Shown here: one piece after another, positions 19,522 through 27,656 of the stretch
How the letters are laid out: the number at the start of each line of letters is the position of its first letter
How positions within the stretch are numbered: position 1 is the first letter of the stretch
DNA from: Chryseobacterium sp. T16E-39
GTDB taxonomy: Bacteria > Bacteroidota > Bacteroidia > Flavobacteriales > Weeksellaceae
Length of the DNA stretch: 64,000 nucleotides
Direction: 5' to 3'
NCBI RefSeq assembly: GCF_002216065.1
Contig: NZ_CP022282.1
Coordinates: forward strand, 3,720,001 to 3,784,000
The notes under the pieces: model-generated
Told to the model about the DNA's origin: nothing
Databases searched by the model: none
What the model saw: only the letters and a program-made list of their open reading frames with translations
Translations under genes and position numbers: made by a program

Positions 19522-20349
19522 ATGAGAAGAAACGTTGAATTAGTTGTTATTTCGGATGTGCATTTGGGAACTTATGGATGTAAGGCTAAAGAATTATTAA
19601 GATATCTGAATTCTATTCAACCCAAAACTCTCGTTTTGAACGGTGATATTATCGATATCTGGCAATTTAAAAAGTCTTACTTCCCTAAACCTCATTTGAA
19701 GGTCATTAAAAAGATTCTCTCTTTCGCTACTAAAAATACTAAGGTATATTACATTACCGGAAATCATGACGAAATGTTCAGAAAGTTTACTGATTTTGAA
19801 TTAGGTAAACTTAAGGTCTGTAACAAAATCTGTCTTGATATCGATCAAAAGAAAACATGGATTTTTCACGGTGATGTATTTGATGCTTCTGTCCAACATT
19901 CTAAATGGATCGCAAAACTTGGCGGAAAAGGATATGATATGCTCATTGTGATCAATAATGTTGTGAATTGGATCCTGGAGAAAATGGGTAAAGAAAAGTA
20001 CTCATTTTCAAAAAAGATCAAAAACAATGTAAAAAAAGCAGTAAAGTATATTGGAGACTTTGAACTAACAGCTTCTGAATTAGCAATAGACAATCATTAT
20101 GATTATGTGATTTGTGGCCACATTCATCAGCCGCAGATCCGTACAGTTGTCAATAAAAAAGGTTCTTGTACCTATTTGAACTCAGGGGATTGGATAGAAA
20201 ATCTATCAGCTTTGGAATATGATAATAAAGAATGGAAAATCTTTTATTATGATGAACATAAGCACTTACTTCAGGATGATGAAACAGAAGAAATTCAGGA
20301 CCTCGATACTACTGAACTTTTGAAAATAGTAACTAATTTTTCTGAATGA
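19522..20349 (+). CDS. Metallophosphoesterase, LpxH-like (UDP-2,3-diacylglucosamine diphosphatase family)
   Basis: A 275-residue calcineurin-like phosphoesterase. The ATG at 19522 (RRNVELVVISDVHLG) is preferred over an in-frame TTG at 19510. Metal-binding motifs are in order: DVHLG (about 11-15), NGDIIDIW, GNHDE, HGDVFD and GHIHQP (about 196-201). LpxH-type enzymes cleave UDP-2,3-diacylglucosamine to lipid X in lipid A synthesis at the inner membrane. This longer Bacteroidota branch has not been shown to do so, as far as I know. The next gene, a glycosyltransferase, overlaps by 4 bp (ATGA), so the two are translationally coupled and probably act on the same envelope molecule. Confidence 0.82.
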   Translation: MRRNVELVVISDVHLGTYGCKAKELLRYLNSIQPKTLVLNGDIIDIWQFKKSYFPKPHLKVIKKILSFATKNTKVYYITGNHDEMFRKFTDFELGKLKVCNKICLDIDQKKTWIFHGDVFDASVQHSKWIAKLGGKGYDMLIVINNVVNWILEKMGKEKYSFSKKIKNNVKKAVKYIGDFELTASELAIDNHYDYVICGHIHQPQIRTVVNKKGSCTYLNSGDWIENLSALEYDNKEWKIFYYDEHKHLLQDDETEEIQDLDTTELLKIVTNFSE

Positions 20350-21317
20350 AAATCTTATATGCATTTCAGGGCACAGGAAACGGACATCTCGCCAGGGCCC
20401 AGGAAATTATTCCTATTCTTAAAAAATATGCCGCGGTTGATACTTTGATCAGTGGTCACCAGTCGCAATTAAAGGCTGATTTTGACATTAACTTTCAATA
20501 CAAAGGGATTTCCCTGCTTTACAATAAAACAGGCGGTTTATCCTATCGAAAAACGTTTACTCAAAATAAATTCGTTCACGCTATAAAAACACTTAATGAA
20601 TTAGAACTAAAGGAATATGATCTTATCATTAATGACTATGAGCCTTTAACAGGCTGGGCATGCAAATTGAAAAAGCTTCCGATGATTGAGCTTAGTCATC
20701 AGGCTTCAATGAGTTTTGCAGAAACTCCAAAACCTGAGAAAGGAGACTTTCTGGGAGAGCTTATTCTAAAATACTACGTTCCGAGTGAAAGGAAGATTGG
20801 TTTTCATTTTGAAAATTATCACCCTCAAATAAAAAAACCGGTTATCAGACACAAGATTAGAAATCTTAATCCAGATAAGAAAGGATTTTATTTGGTTTAT
20901 TTACCTAGTTTTTCTGATGAAAATATCATCAAAATTTTAAAACAGATTCCAGTACAATGGAAAGTGTTTTCGAAGTACAGCAAAGTGAGGATCAAAATAA
21001 AGAATGTAGAAGTCTTTCCAATTGATGAAACTGAGTATCTGAAGAGTTTTGAAAGTTGTGATGGAGTTCTGTGTAACGCAGGTTTTGAGGCTCCGGCTGA
21101 AGCCCTTTTTTTAGATAAAAAATTATTTGTCATCCCAATCCATAATCAATACGAGCAGGAATGCAATGCCTGTGCTTTGGATAAAATGGGGATTCCAAAT
21201 TCTAAGGTATTAAAACTTGGTGAAATAATGGAATGGGTCGCTTCTGATCATCATCTAAAAGTGGACTATCCTGATGATATTGAAAATATACTCTTGAATG
21301 AAGTTTTAATTCTTTAA
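20346..21317 (+). CDS. Glycosyltransferase family protein (MurG/GT1-like fold)
   Basis: A 323-residue protein. The N-terminus YAFQGTGNGHLARAQEI matches the glycine-rich loop of GT-B glycosyltransferases (compare GxGGHxxR in MurG), and the C-terminal half has LCNAGFEAPAEALFLDKKLFVIP followed by QYEQECNACALDKMG, typical of the nucleotide-sugar binding region of the GT28-like branch. The acceptor is unknown. It overlaps the LpxH-like gene by 4 bp and ends tail to tail with a small acetyltransferase gene, overlapping it by 12 bp. A role in glycolipid or envelope sugar modification is inferred from the coupling. Confidence 0.8.
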   Translation: MKILYAFQGTGNGHLARAQEIIPILKKYAAVDTLISGHQSQLKADFDINFQYKGISLLYNKTGGLSYRKTFTQNKFVHAIKTLNELELKEYDLIINDYEPLTGWACKLKKLPMIELSHQASMSFAETPKPEKGDFLGELILKYYVPSERKIGFHFENYHPQIKKPVIRHKIRNLNPDKKGFYLVYLPSFSDENIIKILKQIPVQWKVFSKYSKVRIKIKNVEVFPIDETEYLKSFESCDGVLCNAGFEAPAEALFLDKKLFVIPIHNQYEQECNACALDKMGIPNSKVLKLGEIMEWVASDHHLKVDYPDDIENILLNEVLIL

Positions 21318-21596
21318 AAAGATATCTTCTACATCATTCATTCTCGTCATTACAGATCTCGCATAAGAACAATGCGGGTAAACCTTCCAATTGTTTTCTC
21401 GGGCAAATTTTATGGCTTCCTCCACCAGATATTTTCCCATTCCCCTTCCTTCGAATTCAGGATGAACCAATACGAAAGAAATGATAAATTTACTTTCCTC
21501 TGGGAAAATAGTATAAGTCAGTCTTCCGATTTCTTTAAGTTCGTTATTTAGTGTAAGAACTCCACCATTTCCGGATTTATTGTTTTCAAATTTCAT
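21306..21596 (-). CDS. Small GNAT-type N-acetyltransferase (YjdJ-like)
   Basis: A 96-residue protein of the minimal GNAT family (GCN5-related N-acetyltransferase YjdJ type). The acetyl-CoA binding loop HPEFEGRGMGKYLVEEAI (about 55-72) carries the Q/RxxGxG/A-like motif, followed by WKVYPHCSYARSVM with the conserved Cys. The substrate is unknown. Its 3' end overlaps the convergent glycosyltransferase gene by 12 bp. Confidence 0.88.
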   Translation of the reverse strand: MKFENNKSGNGGVLTLNNELKEIGRLTYTIFPEESKFIISFVLVHPEFEGRGMGKYLVEEAIKFARENNWKVYPHCSYARSVMTRMNDVEDIFLKN

Positions 21597-21688
21597 AATT
21601 ATGGCTTAATTTTAATTATATGTACAAAAACTGCACCGACTTACAGGGTAGCTGTCTTTTTTAGGTAAAAAGGACTTTGATATGATTA

Positions 21689-22438
21689 CTAGCTATCTTT
21701 TCCCGTGTAGTAATTGTAATCTTTGATGACGATATTAATGAATTGTCTTTCGGTCATTTTTACAGGATCAATTTCAAGCTTTAAAATATTCTTGATTTTG
21801 TCAGAAAGTTTGCTGATGATCTGCCTGTCGTCTACTCTCAGAGCTTTTGTATAATTGTCTTTGATGATCCTCATATCATTATCACTTAAAGCAATAACCT
21901 GAGGGAAAGAAGGAATATAGTCTTCTTGTATATTTTCAAGGATCGTATGAGAAATATTAATATTGTTTTTTAATGAAATTACAGCTGTGCCGGATGCAAT
22001 ATCTCCCAGACGCTGATTGTTTTTAGAAACGATCATTGAAATTAAGCCAATAACTCCGGCAAAAGAAGTGTCTATTATCCTGAATACCCAGCGGATCAGA
22101 TAGTCTCCAAAACTAGCCTGATATCCATCGATCTTTACAACCCGTATTTTCATTACTTTTTTCCCGGGTGTTTGCCCTTCCATTAAGCTCTCCAGAACCA
22201 CAGGATAAATATAAATAGGAAAAGTAATTGCAATGTAAATAGCCATTTGAGACCATTGATCCAAGCCATTTAATAAATACCCCAAGTCGAAAAAATTGAA
22301 AAATATATAGAAAGTAATGACTGCATAAGCGACTTTAATCAAAAGATCTATAATAAATGCAAGCATTCTTTCTCCAACACTGGCAATGTTGAAGTTAATA
22401 TTTACATTTTGTGAGGTATTAATCGCAATTTGAGACAT
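21689..22438 (-). CDS. RDD family membrane protein
   Basis: A 249-residue protein with three to four hydrophobic helices in its first 150 residues and the RDD hallmarks: ASVGERMLAFIIDLLIKVAY (Arg and Asp-Asp-like positions, about 20-39), GQTPGKKVMKIRVV (about 90-103) and a NNQRLGDIASGT segment (about 139-150). RDD proteins are thought to be membrane transporters or adaptors; a few act in Na+/H+ antiport. It is divergent, with only 26 bp, from a SpoIIM gene that heads the DUF4129/MoxR/DUF58 cluster, a standard neighbour of this cluster. Confidence 0.9.
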   Translation of the reverse strand: MSQIAINTSQNVNINFNIASVGERMLAFIIDLLIKVAYAVITFYIFFNFFDLGYLLNGLDQWSQMAIYIAITFPIYIYPVVLESLMEGQTPGKKVMKIRVVKIDGYQASFGDYLIRWVFRIIDTSFAGVIGLISMIVSKNNQRLGDIASGTAVISLKNNINISHTILENIQEDYIPSFPQVIALSDNDMRIIKDNYTKALRVDDRQIISKLSDKIKNILKLEIDPVKMTERQFINIVIKDYNYYTGKDS

Positions 22439-22464
22439 AATTTTTATTATTTTAGCCTTAGATT

Positions 22465-23448
22465 ATGAGAGAAGTTTATTTCATAAAACAAAATAAAGAA
22501 AAATGGTTGGGAATTGAACAGGTTATTCAAGGGAAAATAAAAAAAAATCCGGATGACCTGTCTTCGCTATATATCAACCTGATCAATGATCTTTCTTTTG
22601 CCCAGACTTATTACCCTAAAAGCAATACGACGGTTTATTTAAACCATTTGTCTTCGCAGATATTTCAAAAAATTTACAAAACGAAAAGAATAGAGGAAAA
22701 CAGGATTCTGTATTTCTTCAAGACTGAGGTGCCTCTGCTGGTATATCAATACAGAAGATATTTAACGTATGCGTTTTTATTTTTTGCTCTGTTTACTGCT
22801 ATTGGAGTACTTTCTGCCATATACGATAAAGACTTTGTGAAGATCATCCTCGGGGAAAGTTATGTGAATGAAACTATAGAAAATATCAAAAAAGGAAATG
22901 CTGTAGGGGTTTATCAAAGCGGATCCACGTGGGGAAGTACAATAGGGATTATTTTTAATAATATAGGTGTTGGGGCAAAGCTATTCATATATGGTGTTTT
23001 TGGTGGAGTTGGTACATTGTATGCGCTTCTTTCAAATAGTGTAATGCTTGGCTCATTTCAATATTTTTTTTATGATTATGGAGCGCTAAAAGATAGTGCA
23101 AGAGGGATCTGGCTGCATGGTGTTTTTGAAATTTTTGCCATGGTTGTGGAAGCAATGTGCGGATTGATTCTGGGGGCATCCATTTTATTTCCAAGGACAT
23201 TATCGAGATTCAATTCATTTAAAAATGGATTTAAGGATTCATTCAAAATATTTTTAAGTACAATTCCCTTCACAATTTGTGCCGGGATTATTGAGGGGTA
23301 CATCACAAGGCATGCTTTAAAGATGCCGGTCATTCTTAATTTAATCATTATATTAGGATCACTTACGGTCATTGGATATTATTATTTTATCTATCCAATT
23401 GTGGTTAATAAAAAAATTAATAAAAACATACATGATGCAGTTTTATAA
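22465..23448 (+). CDS. Stage II sporulation protein M (SpoIIM) family membrane protein
   Basis: A 327-residue protein of the SpoIIM/DUF95 family in a non-sporulating lineage. The N-terminal 85 residues are soluble, then about six hydrophobic segments. The family signature is visible as IIFNNIGVGAKLFIYGVFGGVGTLYALLSNSVMLG-type sequence (about 166-200) with HGVFEIFAMVVEAMCGLILG following. SpoIIM in Bacillus helps to recruit wall hydrolases during engulfment; here the role is unknown. It heads a six-gene string and overlaps the next gene by 17 bp. Confidence 0.92.
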   Translation: MREVYFIKQNKEKWLGIEQVIQGKIKKNPDDLSSLYINLINDLSFAQTYYPKSNTTVYLNHLSSQIFQKIYKTKRIEENRILYFFKTEVPLLVYQYRRYLTYAFLFFALFTAIGVLSAIYDKDFVKIILGESYVNETIENIKKGNAVGVYQSGSTWGSTIGIIFNNIGVGAKLFIYGVFGGVGTLYALLSNSVMLGSFQYFFYDYGALKDSARGIWLHGVFEIFAMVVEAMCGLILGASILFPRTLSRFNSFKNGFKDSFKIFLSTIPFTICAGIIEGYITRHALKMPVILNLIIILGSLTVIGYYYFIYPIVVNKKINKNIHDAVL

Positions 23449-24394
23449 AAAAAGGGACTTTGGAACTTTTATAAGTGATAGTTTCAATTTTTTTAAATTA
23501 TATGGAAAGAATTATTTTAAAAACTATATTCTGCTAAATGGATTGCTGTTGATCCTGATGGTGACGGTTTTTATCTTTGGATATAAAGAATTGTTTTCAC
23601 AGTTGTTTGGTTCCAATATGAATGGCAATAGCTATTATTTCCAGCAATATTTTGAAGATAATGTCGGAATGCTGATCGTTGTAGGACTATTGACTTTTTT
23701 ACTTTTCTTAATCCTTATGATTGTTAATTATCTTTATCCCGTTTTTTATCTGAAAAGAATCTCCCGTGGAGAAGAAAAGATTAGGACAGATGATATTCTG
23801 AGCGACTTTAAAAATAATGCCGGTAGAATTGGTATTCTTTGCCTGGGTATGATATTTATTGTGACCCCTCTGGCATTTATTGTGATGGGGATTTCCTATG
23901 CTTTGATACTGATCATTATTGGAATATTTATCATATTGTTGGTGTATCCAACACTTTTCAATGTTGTGACATTTTTGATGTATGATTATTTTAATAGTGA
24001 ACGGGGCTTTTTTGAAAGCTTAAGTTATTCTATTCGATCTCAGTTTTCTTATGCAAACGGAAGGGAGAAATCTCCCTACTGGAAGTATTGGGGAGCAACA
24101 ATAATTATATTTCTTATTATTTACATAGTGACATCGATTTTTACATTTATCCCAATGATATTTTTTTACAGTTCGATTCTGACTTCGGCACCTGACGGGA
24201 ATTTCGAACAAAATCCTTTTCAGGGAACAATGGGAATCTTATTTTTTGTGGTCTATGGAATTTCAATGTTGCTTTCATTCTTTCTTTCTAATTTAATGTA
24301 TGTCAATTCAGGATTGATGTATTATGACAGCAGAGCTGACCTTCATCAAAAAATAGAATTTGCAGAAATAGAAACTATCGGTAATAATGAATAA
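23432..24394 (+). CDS. Multi-pass membrane protein of the MoxR/DUF58 cluster
   Basis: A 320-residue protein with about six transmembrane helices. I place the start at the tandem ATGs 23432/23435 (MMQFYKKRDFGTFISDSFNFF), overlapping SpoIIM by 17 bp; an upstream in-frame ATG at 23372 would extend it deep into SpoIIM. FGTFISDSFNFFK resembles the entry of DUF4013 or glycerophosphodiester-phosphodiesterase membrane domains (Arg/Asp near the first helix), but I cannot assign it firmly. It overlaps DUF4129 by 8 bp, so translational coupling runs through the cluster. Confidence 0.75.
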   Translation: MMQFYKKRDFGTFISDSFNFFKLYGKNYFKNYILLNGLLLILMVTVFIFGYKELFSQLFGSNMNGNSYYFQQYFEDNVGMLIVVGLLTFLLFLILMIVNYLYPVFYLKRISRGEEKIRTDDILSDFKNNAGRIGILCLGMIFIVTPLAFIVMGISYALILIIIGIFIILLVYPTLFNVVTFLMYDYFNSERGFFESLSYSIRSQFSYANGREKSPYWKYWGATIIIFLIIYIVTSIFTFIPMIFFYSSILTSAPDGNFEQNPFQGTMGILFFVVYGISMLLSFFLSNLMYVNSGLMYYDSRADLHQKIEFAEIETIGNNE

Positions 24395-25184
24395 AACTGT
24401 TTTCTTTTTACTGATCTTTTTCTCACTAGGATTTACTTATGCTCAAAATGGAGGTGATTCTTCACCGGTAGAAGAGTATATTGAAGATTCATTGAGTACG
24501 GGGCATTATAAAAATATGTACCGGGCGGATTCTGTATTAATAAAACATCCAATCTCGGATAACACGGTTTATCCAAAAAAGTTTAAGAAAGACCTAAAAG
24601 AGCGCTATAAAGGAAGTGAGTTCGACTATACGACTATAAAACCCAAAGAATCATTTTGGCAAAAACTACAGCGGAAACTGGCCCGGATTATTGAAGGTAT
24701 TTTTGGTGAAAATAGTTTTGGGACATCTGCAAAGATCACTACCATTGTTATGCGATTATTTGCCATTGTTCTCATTGGATTTCTCTTATATTTTATCATA
24801 AGGTATCTCATCAGTAAAGATGGAAATTTCTTCTTTGGAAAAAAGAATAAAAAAGTGAACATTCATACAGAAGAATTGCATGAAAATATTCACGAGATCA
24901 ATTTCCCTGAAAGCATTTCTCAGTTCGAAATAGCTGGGGATTATCGTTCAGCCGTTCGTTACCAGTTTTTATTTATCCTTAAGAAATTGAGTGATAAAAA
25001 GTTGATTGCCTGGAATCCTCAGAAAACCAATAAAGATTATGTTGCAGAGCTCAAGGCTGAACATCTGAAAAAAGAATTCTCCAATCTTTCCCATATATTT
25101 GATTATGTATGGTACGGAGAATTTAGTATTAATGAGCAGGATTATTTAAAATTTAAAAGCCAATACCAAACATTTAAACCTTAA
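24387..25184 (+). CDS. DUF4129 domain-containing protein
   Basis: A 265-residue protein with an N-terminal signal peptide (FFSLGFTYAQ), an extracytoplasmic acidic segment, one membrane helix (about 115-137, VMRLFAIVLIGFLLYFIIRYL) and a cytoplasmic DUF4129 domain (about 175-265), with AGDYRSAVRYQFLFILKKLSDKK and the hallmark FDYVWYGEFSI. DUF4129 proteins occur next to MoxR ATPases and DUF58 proteins across phyla; no reaction is known. It overlaps its upstream neighbour by 8 bp and is 14 bp from the next gene. Confidence 0.9.
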   Translation: MNKTVFFLLIFFSLGFTYAQNGGDSSPVEEYIEDSLSTGHYKNMYRADSVLIKHPISDNTVYPKKFKKDLKERYKGSEFDYTTIKPKESFWQKLQRKLARIIEGIFGENSFGTSAKITTIVMRLFAIVLIGFLLYFIIRYLISKDGNFFFGKKNKKVNIHTEELHENIHEINFPESISQFEIAGDYRSAVRYQFLFILKKLSDKKLIAWNPQKTNKDYVAELKAEHLKKEFSNLSHIFDYVWYGEFSINEQDYLKFKSQYQTFKP

Positions 25185-25198
25185 TTAAACCTTTAATA

Positions 25199-26362
25199 AT
25201 GAATAAGACTTTCAAAATATATGCTGTAATTTTCATCATTATCATGGTGATCCTGGCATTGCTTGAAGTTAACAAAAAAGAGGTTACAGATTGGAGGAAG
25301 AATTTTGACGTTAATGAAAAATCCCCCTTCGGACTATTCGTCTTTAATAAAGAATCAAAAGATCTTTTTAGTGACAAACTCCGAAAGATTGATCAGACGC
25401 CTTATGACTATTATAACCAGAATAAAAAGTCTTCTTCTAATATTTTAATTGTAGAAAAAGAGATTGACAAAGAATCATGGCGAAGTATACTAAGTGAAGT
25501 TTCTAAAGGCTCTGATGCAATGCTGATTGTCAGTAAAATTCCTAAAGAAATTTCTGATAGTATTGGTTATTATGACTCGCAGATCTCATTTAATGATCAA
25601 AATGTTTTAAAGCTTACTGATAAGAAATATCAAAATGATTTTATTAATTTAGATAAATTTCCTTCAGGGCGTGGTTTTTCATATGTTAAACCTGGTGTTG
25701 AAATTTTAGGTAAAACAGTTGAAAAAGATAATTCTGATCAGGCTAATTTTATCAAAGTGAAATTTGGCAAAGGGAATATTTACGTTCATTGTGAGCCGCT
25801 ATTTCTTACCAACTATTACATTCTTAAATCCGGAAATATAAAATATGCACAAAATGTTTTTTCGTATCTTAATGACAAAGAAACTCTTTGGTTTGTAGAG
25901 GCAGCAGGTGCTAAAGCTTCTTCACGGTTTTTTATGAGATTTATCTTGTCAAAACCAGCTTTGAAATATGCGTGGTGGGTATTTTTAGGAGGGCTTATCT
26001 TGTTTATCTTTTTCAATGCTAAAAGAAAACAAAGGATAGTCCCGGTAACTGAACCTTTGAAAAATACTTCGGTTGAGTTTGTGAAAAGTATAGGGAATCT
26101 TTATTTGCAGGAGGGAGATTTTCATGATATGATGGCTAAAAAAGCCCAGTATTTCCTCAATAAAGTAAGAATGGATCTTCTTATTGATACTCAAAATCTA
26201 GATGATGAATTTGCTAAGAAATTGCAATTGAAAACAGGGAAGAGCACGGAAGTAATTAATGAGGCCATCGATCTCATCCGGAAAGCTCAGGATCCTTATG
26301 CAAGTGTAATGAAAGAAGATCTCACCAGGTTGAACAGAATTCTGGATGAAATAATACGTTGA
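25199..26362 (+). CDS. DUF4350 domain-containing protein
   Basis: A 387-residue protein. One N-terminal membrane helix (about 6-22) is followed by an extracytoplasmic DUF4350-like domain (residues about 30-240, with KSPFGLFVFNKESKDLF and GKGNIYVHCEPLFLTNYYIL), which resembles a GATase-like fold. A second membrane helix (about 262-280, YAWWVFLGGLILFIFF) leads into a helical cytoplasmic tail of about 105 residues. This arrangement is standard for the MoxR/DUF58/DUF4129 cluster. The function is unknown. Confidence 0.88.
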   Translation: MNKTFKIYAVIFIIIMVILALLEVNKKEVTDWRKNFDVNEKSPFGLFVFNKESKDLFSDKLRKIDQTPYDYYNQNKKSSSNILIVEKEIDKESWRSILSEVSKGSDAMLIVSKIPKEISDSIGYYDSQISFNDQNVLKLTDKKYQNDFINLDKFPSGRGFSYVKPGVEILGKTVEKDNSDQANFIKVKFGKGNIYVHCEPLFLTNYYILKSGNIKYAQNVFSYLNDKETLWFVEAAGAKASSRFFMRFILSKPALKYAWWVFLGGLILFIFFNAKRKQRIVPVTEPLKNTSVEFVKSIGNLYLQEGDFHDMMAKKAQYFLNKVRMDLLIDTQNLDDEFAKKLQLKTGKSTEVINEAIDLIRKAQDPYASVMKEDLTRLNRILDEIIR

Positions 26363-26432
26363 TAATATAACAGTGTAACAGTCCAGGAAGATTGCTGGAT
26401 CGGTACATTGACAAATGATAAATTAAAATTTT
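26363..26432. repeat. Dispersed intergenic repeat, copy 1 (ahead of moxR)
   Basis: The 70-bp gap contains AATATAACAGTG, AACAGTCCAGGAA and GGTACATTGACAAAT, then AATTAAA and the start ATGGAAAA. The same elements in the same order lie at 35281-35335 ahead of the metZ-type gene. Each copy runs up to, and slightly into, the downstream reading frame. Confidence 0.55.
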
Positions 26433-27464
26433 ATGGAAAACCTTGAAAATGAAAATGTAGAAAATCAAAGTTCTATCAATTTAGATAAGAAAGAAAATGA
26501 TTTTCAATCTAGGATCGATATGATTGAACTTCGGGTAAGTCTGGAAAAAGTAAAAAGTGAAATTGCAAAGGTGATTGTCGGACAGGAGAGTATGGTTGAA
26601 CATCTTTTAGCGGCACTGTTATCGAATGGTCATGTTCTTATTGAAGGGGTTCCGGGAGTAGCTAAAACGATTACCGCTAAATTGTTAGCTAAAACAATTG
26701 ATGTAGACTTTAGCAGAATTCAGTTTACACCTGATCTAATGCCTTCGGATATTCTGGGGACATCAGTATTCAGTATGAAAAATTCAGAATTTGAATTTAA
26801 AAAAGGCCCTATTTTTTCCAATTTTATTTTAATTGATGAGATCAACAGGTCTCCAGCAAAAACCCAGGCAGCCTTGTTTGAGGTAATGGAAGAGAGACAG
26901 GTGACGATGGATGGAACCCGGTACACAATGGAAGAGCCTTTTTTAGTTGTGGCCACACAGAATCCTATCGAACATGAAGGGACATACCGTCTTCCGGAAG
27001 CTCAATTAGACAGGTTCTTATTTAAAATAAATGTAGGCTATCCTAATTTGCAGCAGGAAATTTTAATTATAAAAAATCAGCACGAAAGCAGAACAGAAGA
27101 TAAAACTGAAGCCGTGGGACGTGTTATTACCGCTCAACAATTAAAAAACTATCAACAGCTGGTAAAAGAAATCATTGTTGAAGCTCAGCTAATGGAATAT
27201 ATTGCTAAAATCATTGTCAATACACGGGAGAACCAATTTTTATATTTGGGGGCTTCACCAAGGGCCAGTTTAGCTTTACTGACTGCTTCAAAAGCTTTCG
27301 CTGCTTTAAGAGGAAGAGATTTTGTAACTCCGGAGGATATCAAAGAAGCAAGTTACGCAGTATTAAGACACAGAGTAATAGTTTCGCCTGAAAGAGAAAT
27401 GGAAGGATTAAGTGCCGATGAAATTATAAGACAAATTTTAGAGGGAATAGAAATACCGAGATAG
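26433..27464 (+). CDS. MoxR family AAA+ ATPase
   Basis: A 343-residue MoxR ATPase. Walker A is IEGVPGVAKTITAK (about 69-82; GxPGxxKT), Walker B is FILIDEINRSPAKTQ (about 131-145), sensor 1 is VVATQNPIEHEGTY, and the C-terminal lid has GASPRASLAL. MoxR proteins work with DUF58/von Willebrand partners as chaperone-like modules; here the DUF58 partner lies 190 bp downstream. The first 25 residues are an acidic, Asn-rich extension. Directly after the TAG stop, in the same frame, begins the remnant of a four-helix-bundle gene, which explains the unusual gap before DUF58. Confidence 0.95.
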   Translation: MENLENENVENQSSINLDKKENDFQSRIDMIELRVSLEKVKSEIAKVIVGQESMVEHLLAALLSNGHVLIEGVPGVAKTITAKLLAKTIDVDFSRIQFTPDLMPSDILGTSVFSMKNSEFEFKKGPIFSNFILIDEINRSPAKTQAALFEVMEERQVTMDGTRYTMEEPFLVVATQNPIEHEGTYRLPEAQLDRFLFKINVGYPNLQQEILIIKNQHESRTEDKTEAVGRVITAQQLKNYQQLVKEIIVEAQLMEYIAKIIVNTRENQFLYLGASPRASLALLTASKAFAALRGRDFVTPEDIKEASYAVLRHRVIVSPEREMEGLSADEIIRQILEGIEIPR

Positions 27465-27611
27465 GTAGCAGGAAGTTGTTCAGAAATTGAAACCCAATTA
27501 CTCATCTCTAAAAACCTAAATTTCCTGGAAGAAAATGAGTGTACAAAATTAAATAAAGATATTATAGAAATTTCAAAAATGTTGAACGGATTAATTAATT
27601 CCTTGCAGTAA
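27465..27611 (+). pseudogene. 3' remnant of a four-helix-bundle (S23/IVS-type) gene
   Basis: Translation of this gap gives 48 codons ending at a TAA (27609-27611). They align with the C-terminal half of the intact four-helix-bundle protein at 4323-4688: GSCSEIETQLLISKNLNFLE against GSCAEVETQLIISKNLEYLN, and ISKMLNGLI identical in both. The N-terminal half and start codon are missing. The fragment begins immediately after the moxR TAG in the same frame. No frameshift lies within the surviving part, so the decay is an N-terminal truncation and may be recent. Confidence 0.82.
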
Positions 27612-27621
27612 ATTCATAAAG

Positions 27622-27651
27622 CTGCAACCTAAGACCTTCCATCTGCAACCT
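27622..27651. repeat. Short direct repeat CTGCAACCT
   Basis: Two copies of CTGCAACCT (27622-27630, 27643-27651) lie between the four-helix-bundle remnant and the DUF58 start. They may be the outer edge of the broken cassette. Confidence 0.4.
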
Positions 27652-27656
27652 GAAAA

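Noticed and set aside
22465..23448. Sign of spore formation from SpoIIM
   Set aside because: SpoIIM-family proteins occur widely in non-sporulating bacteria next to RDD and MoxR genes; no other sporulation gene is present.
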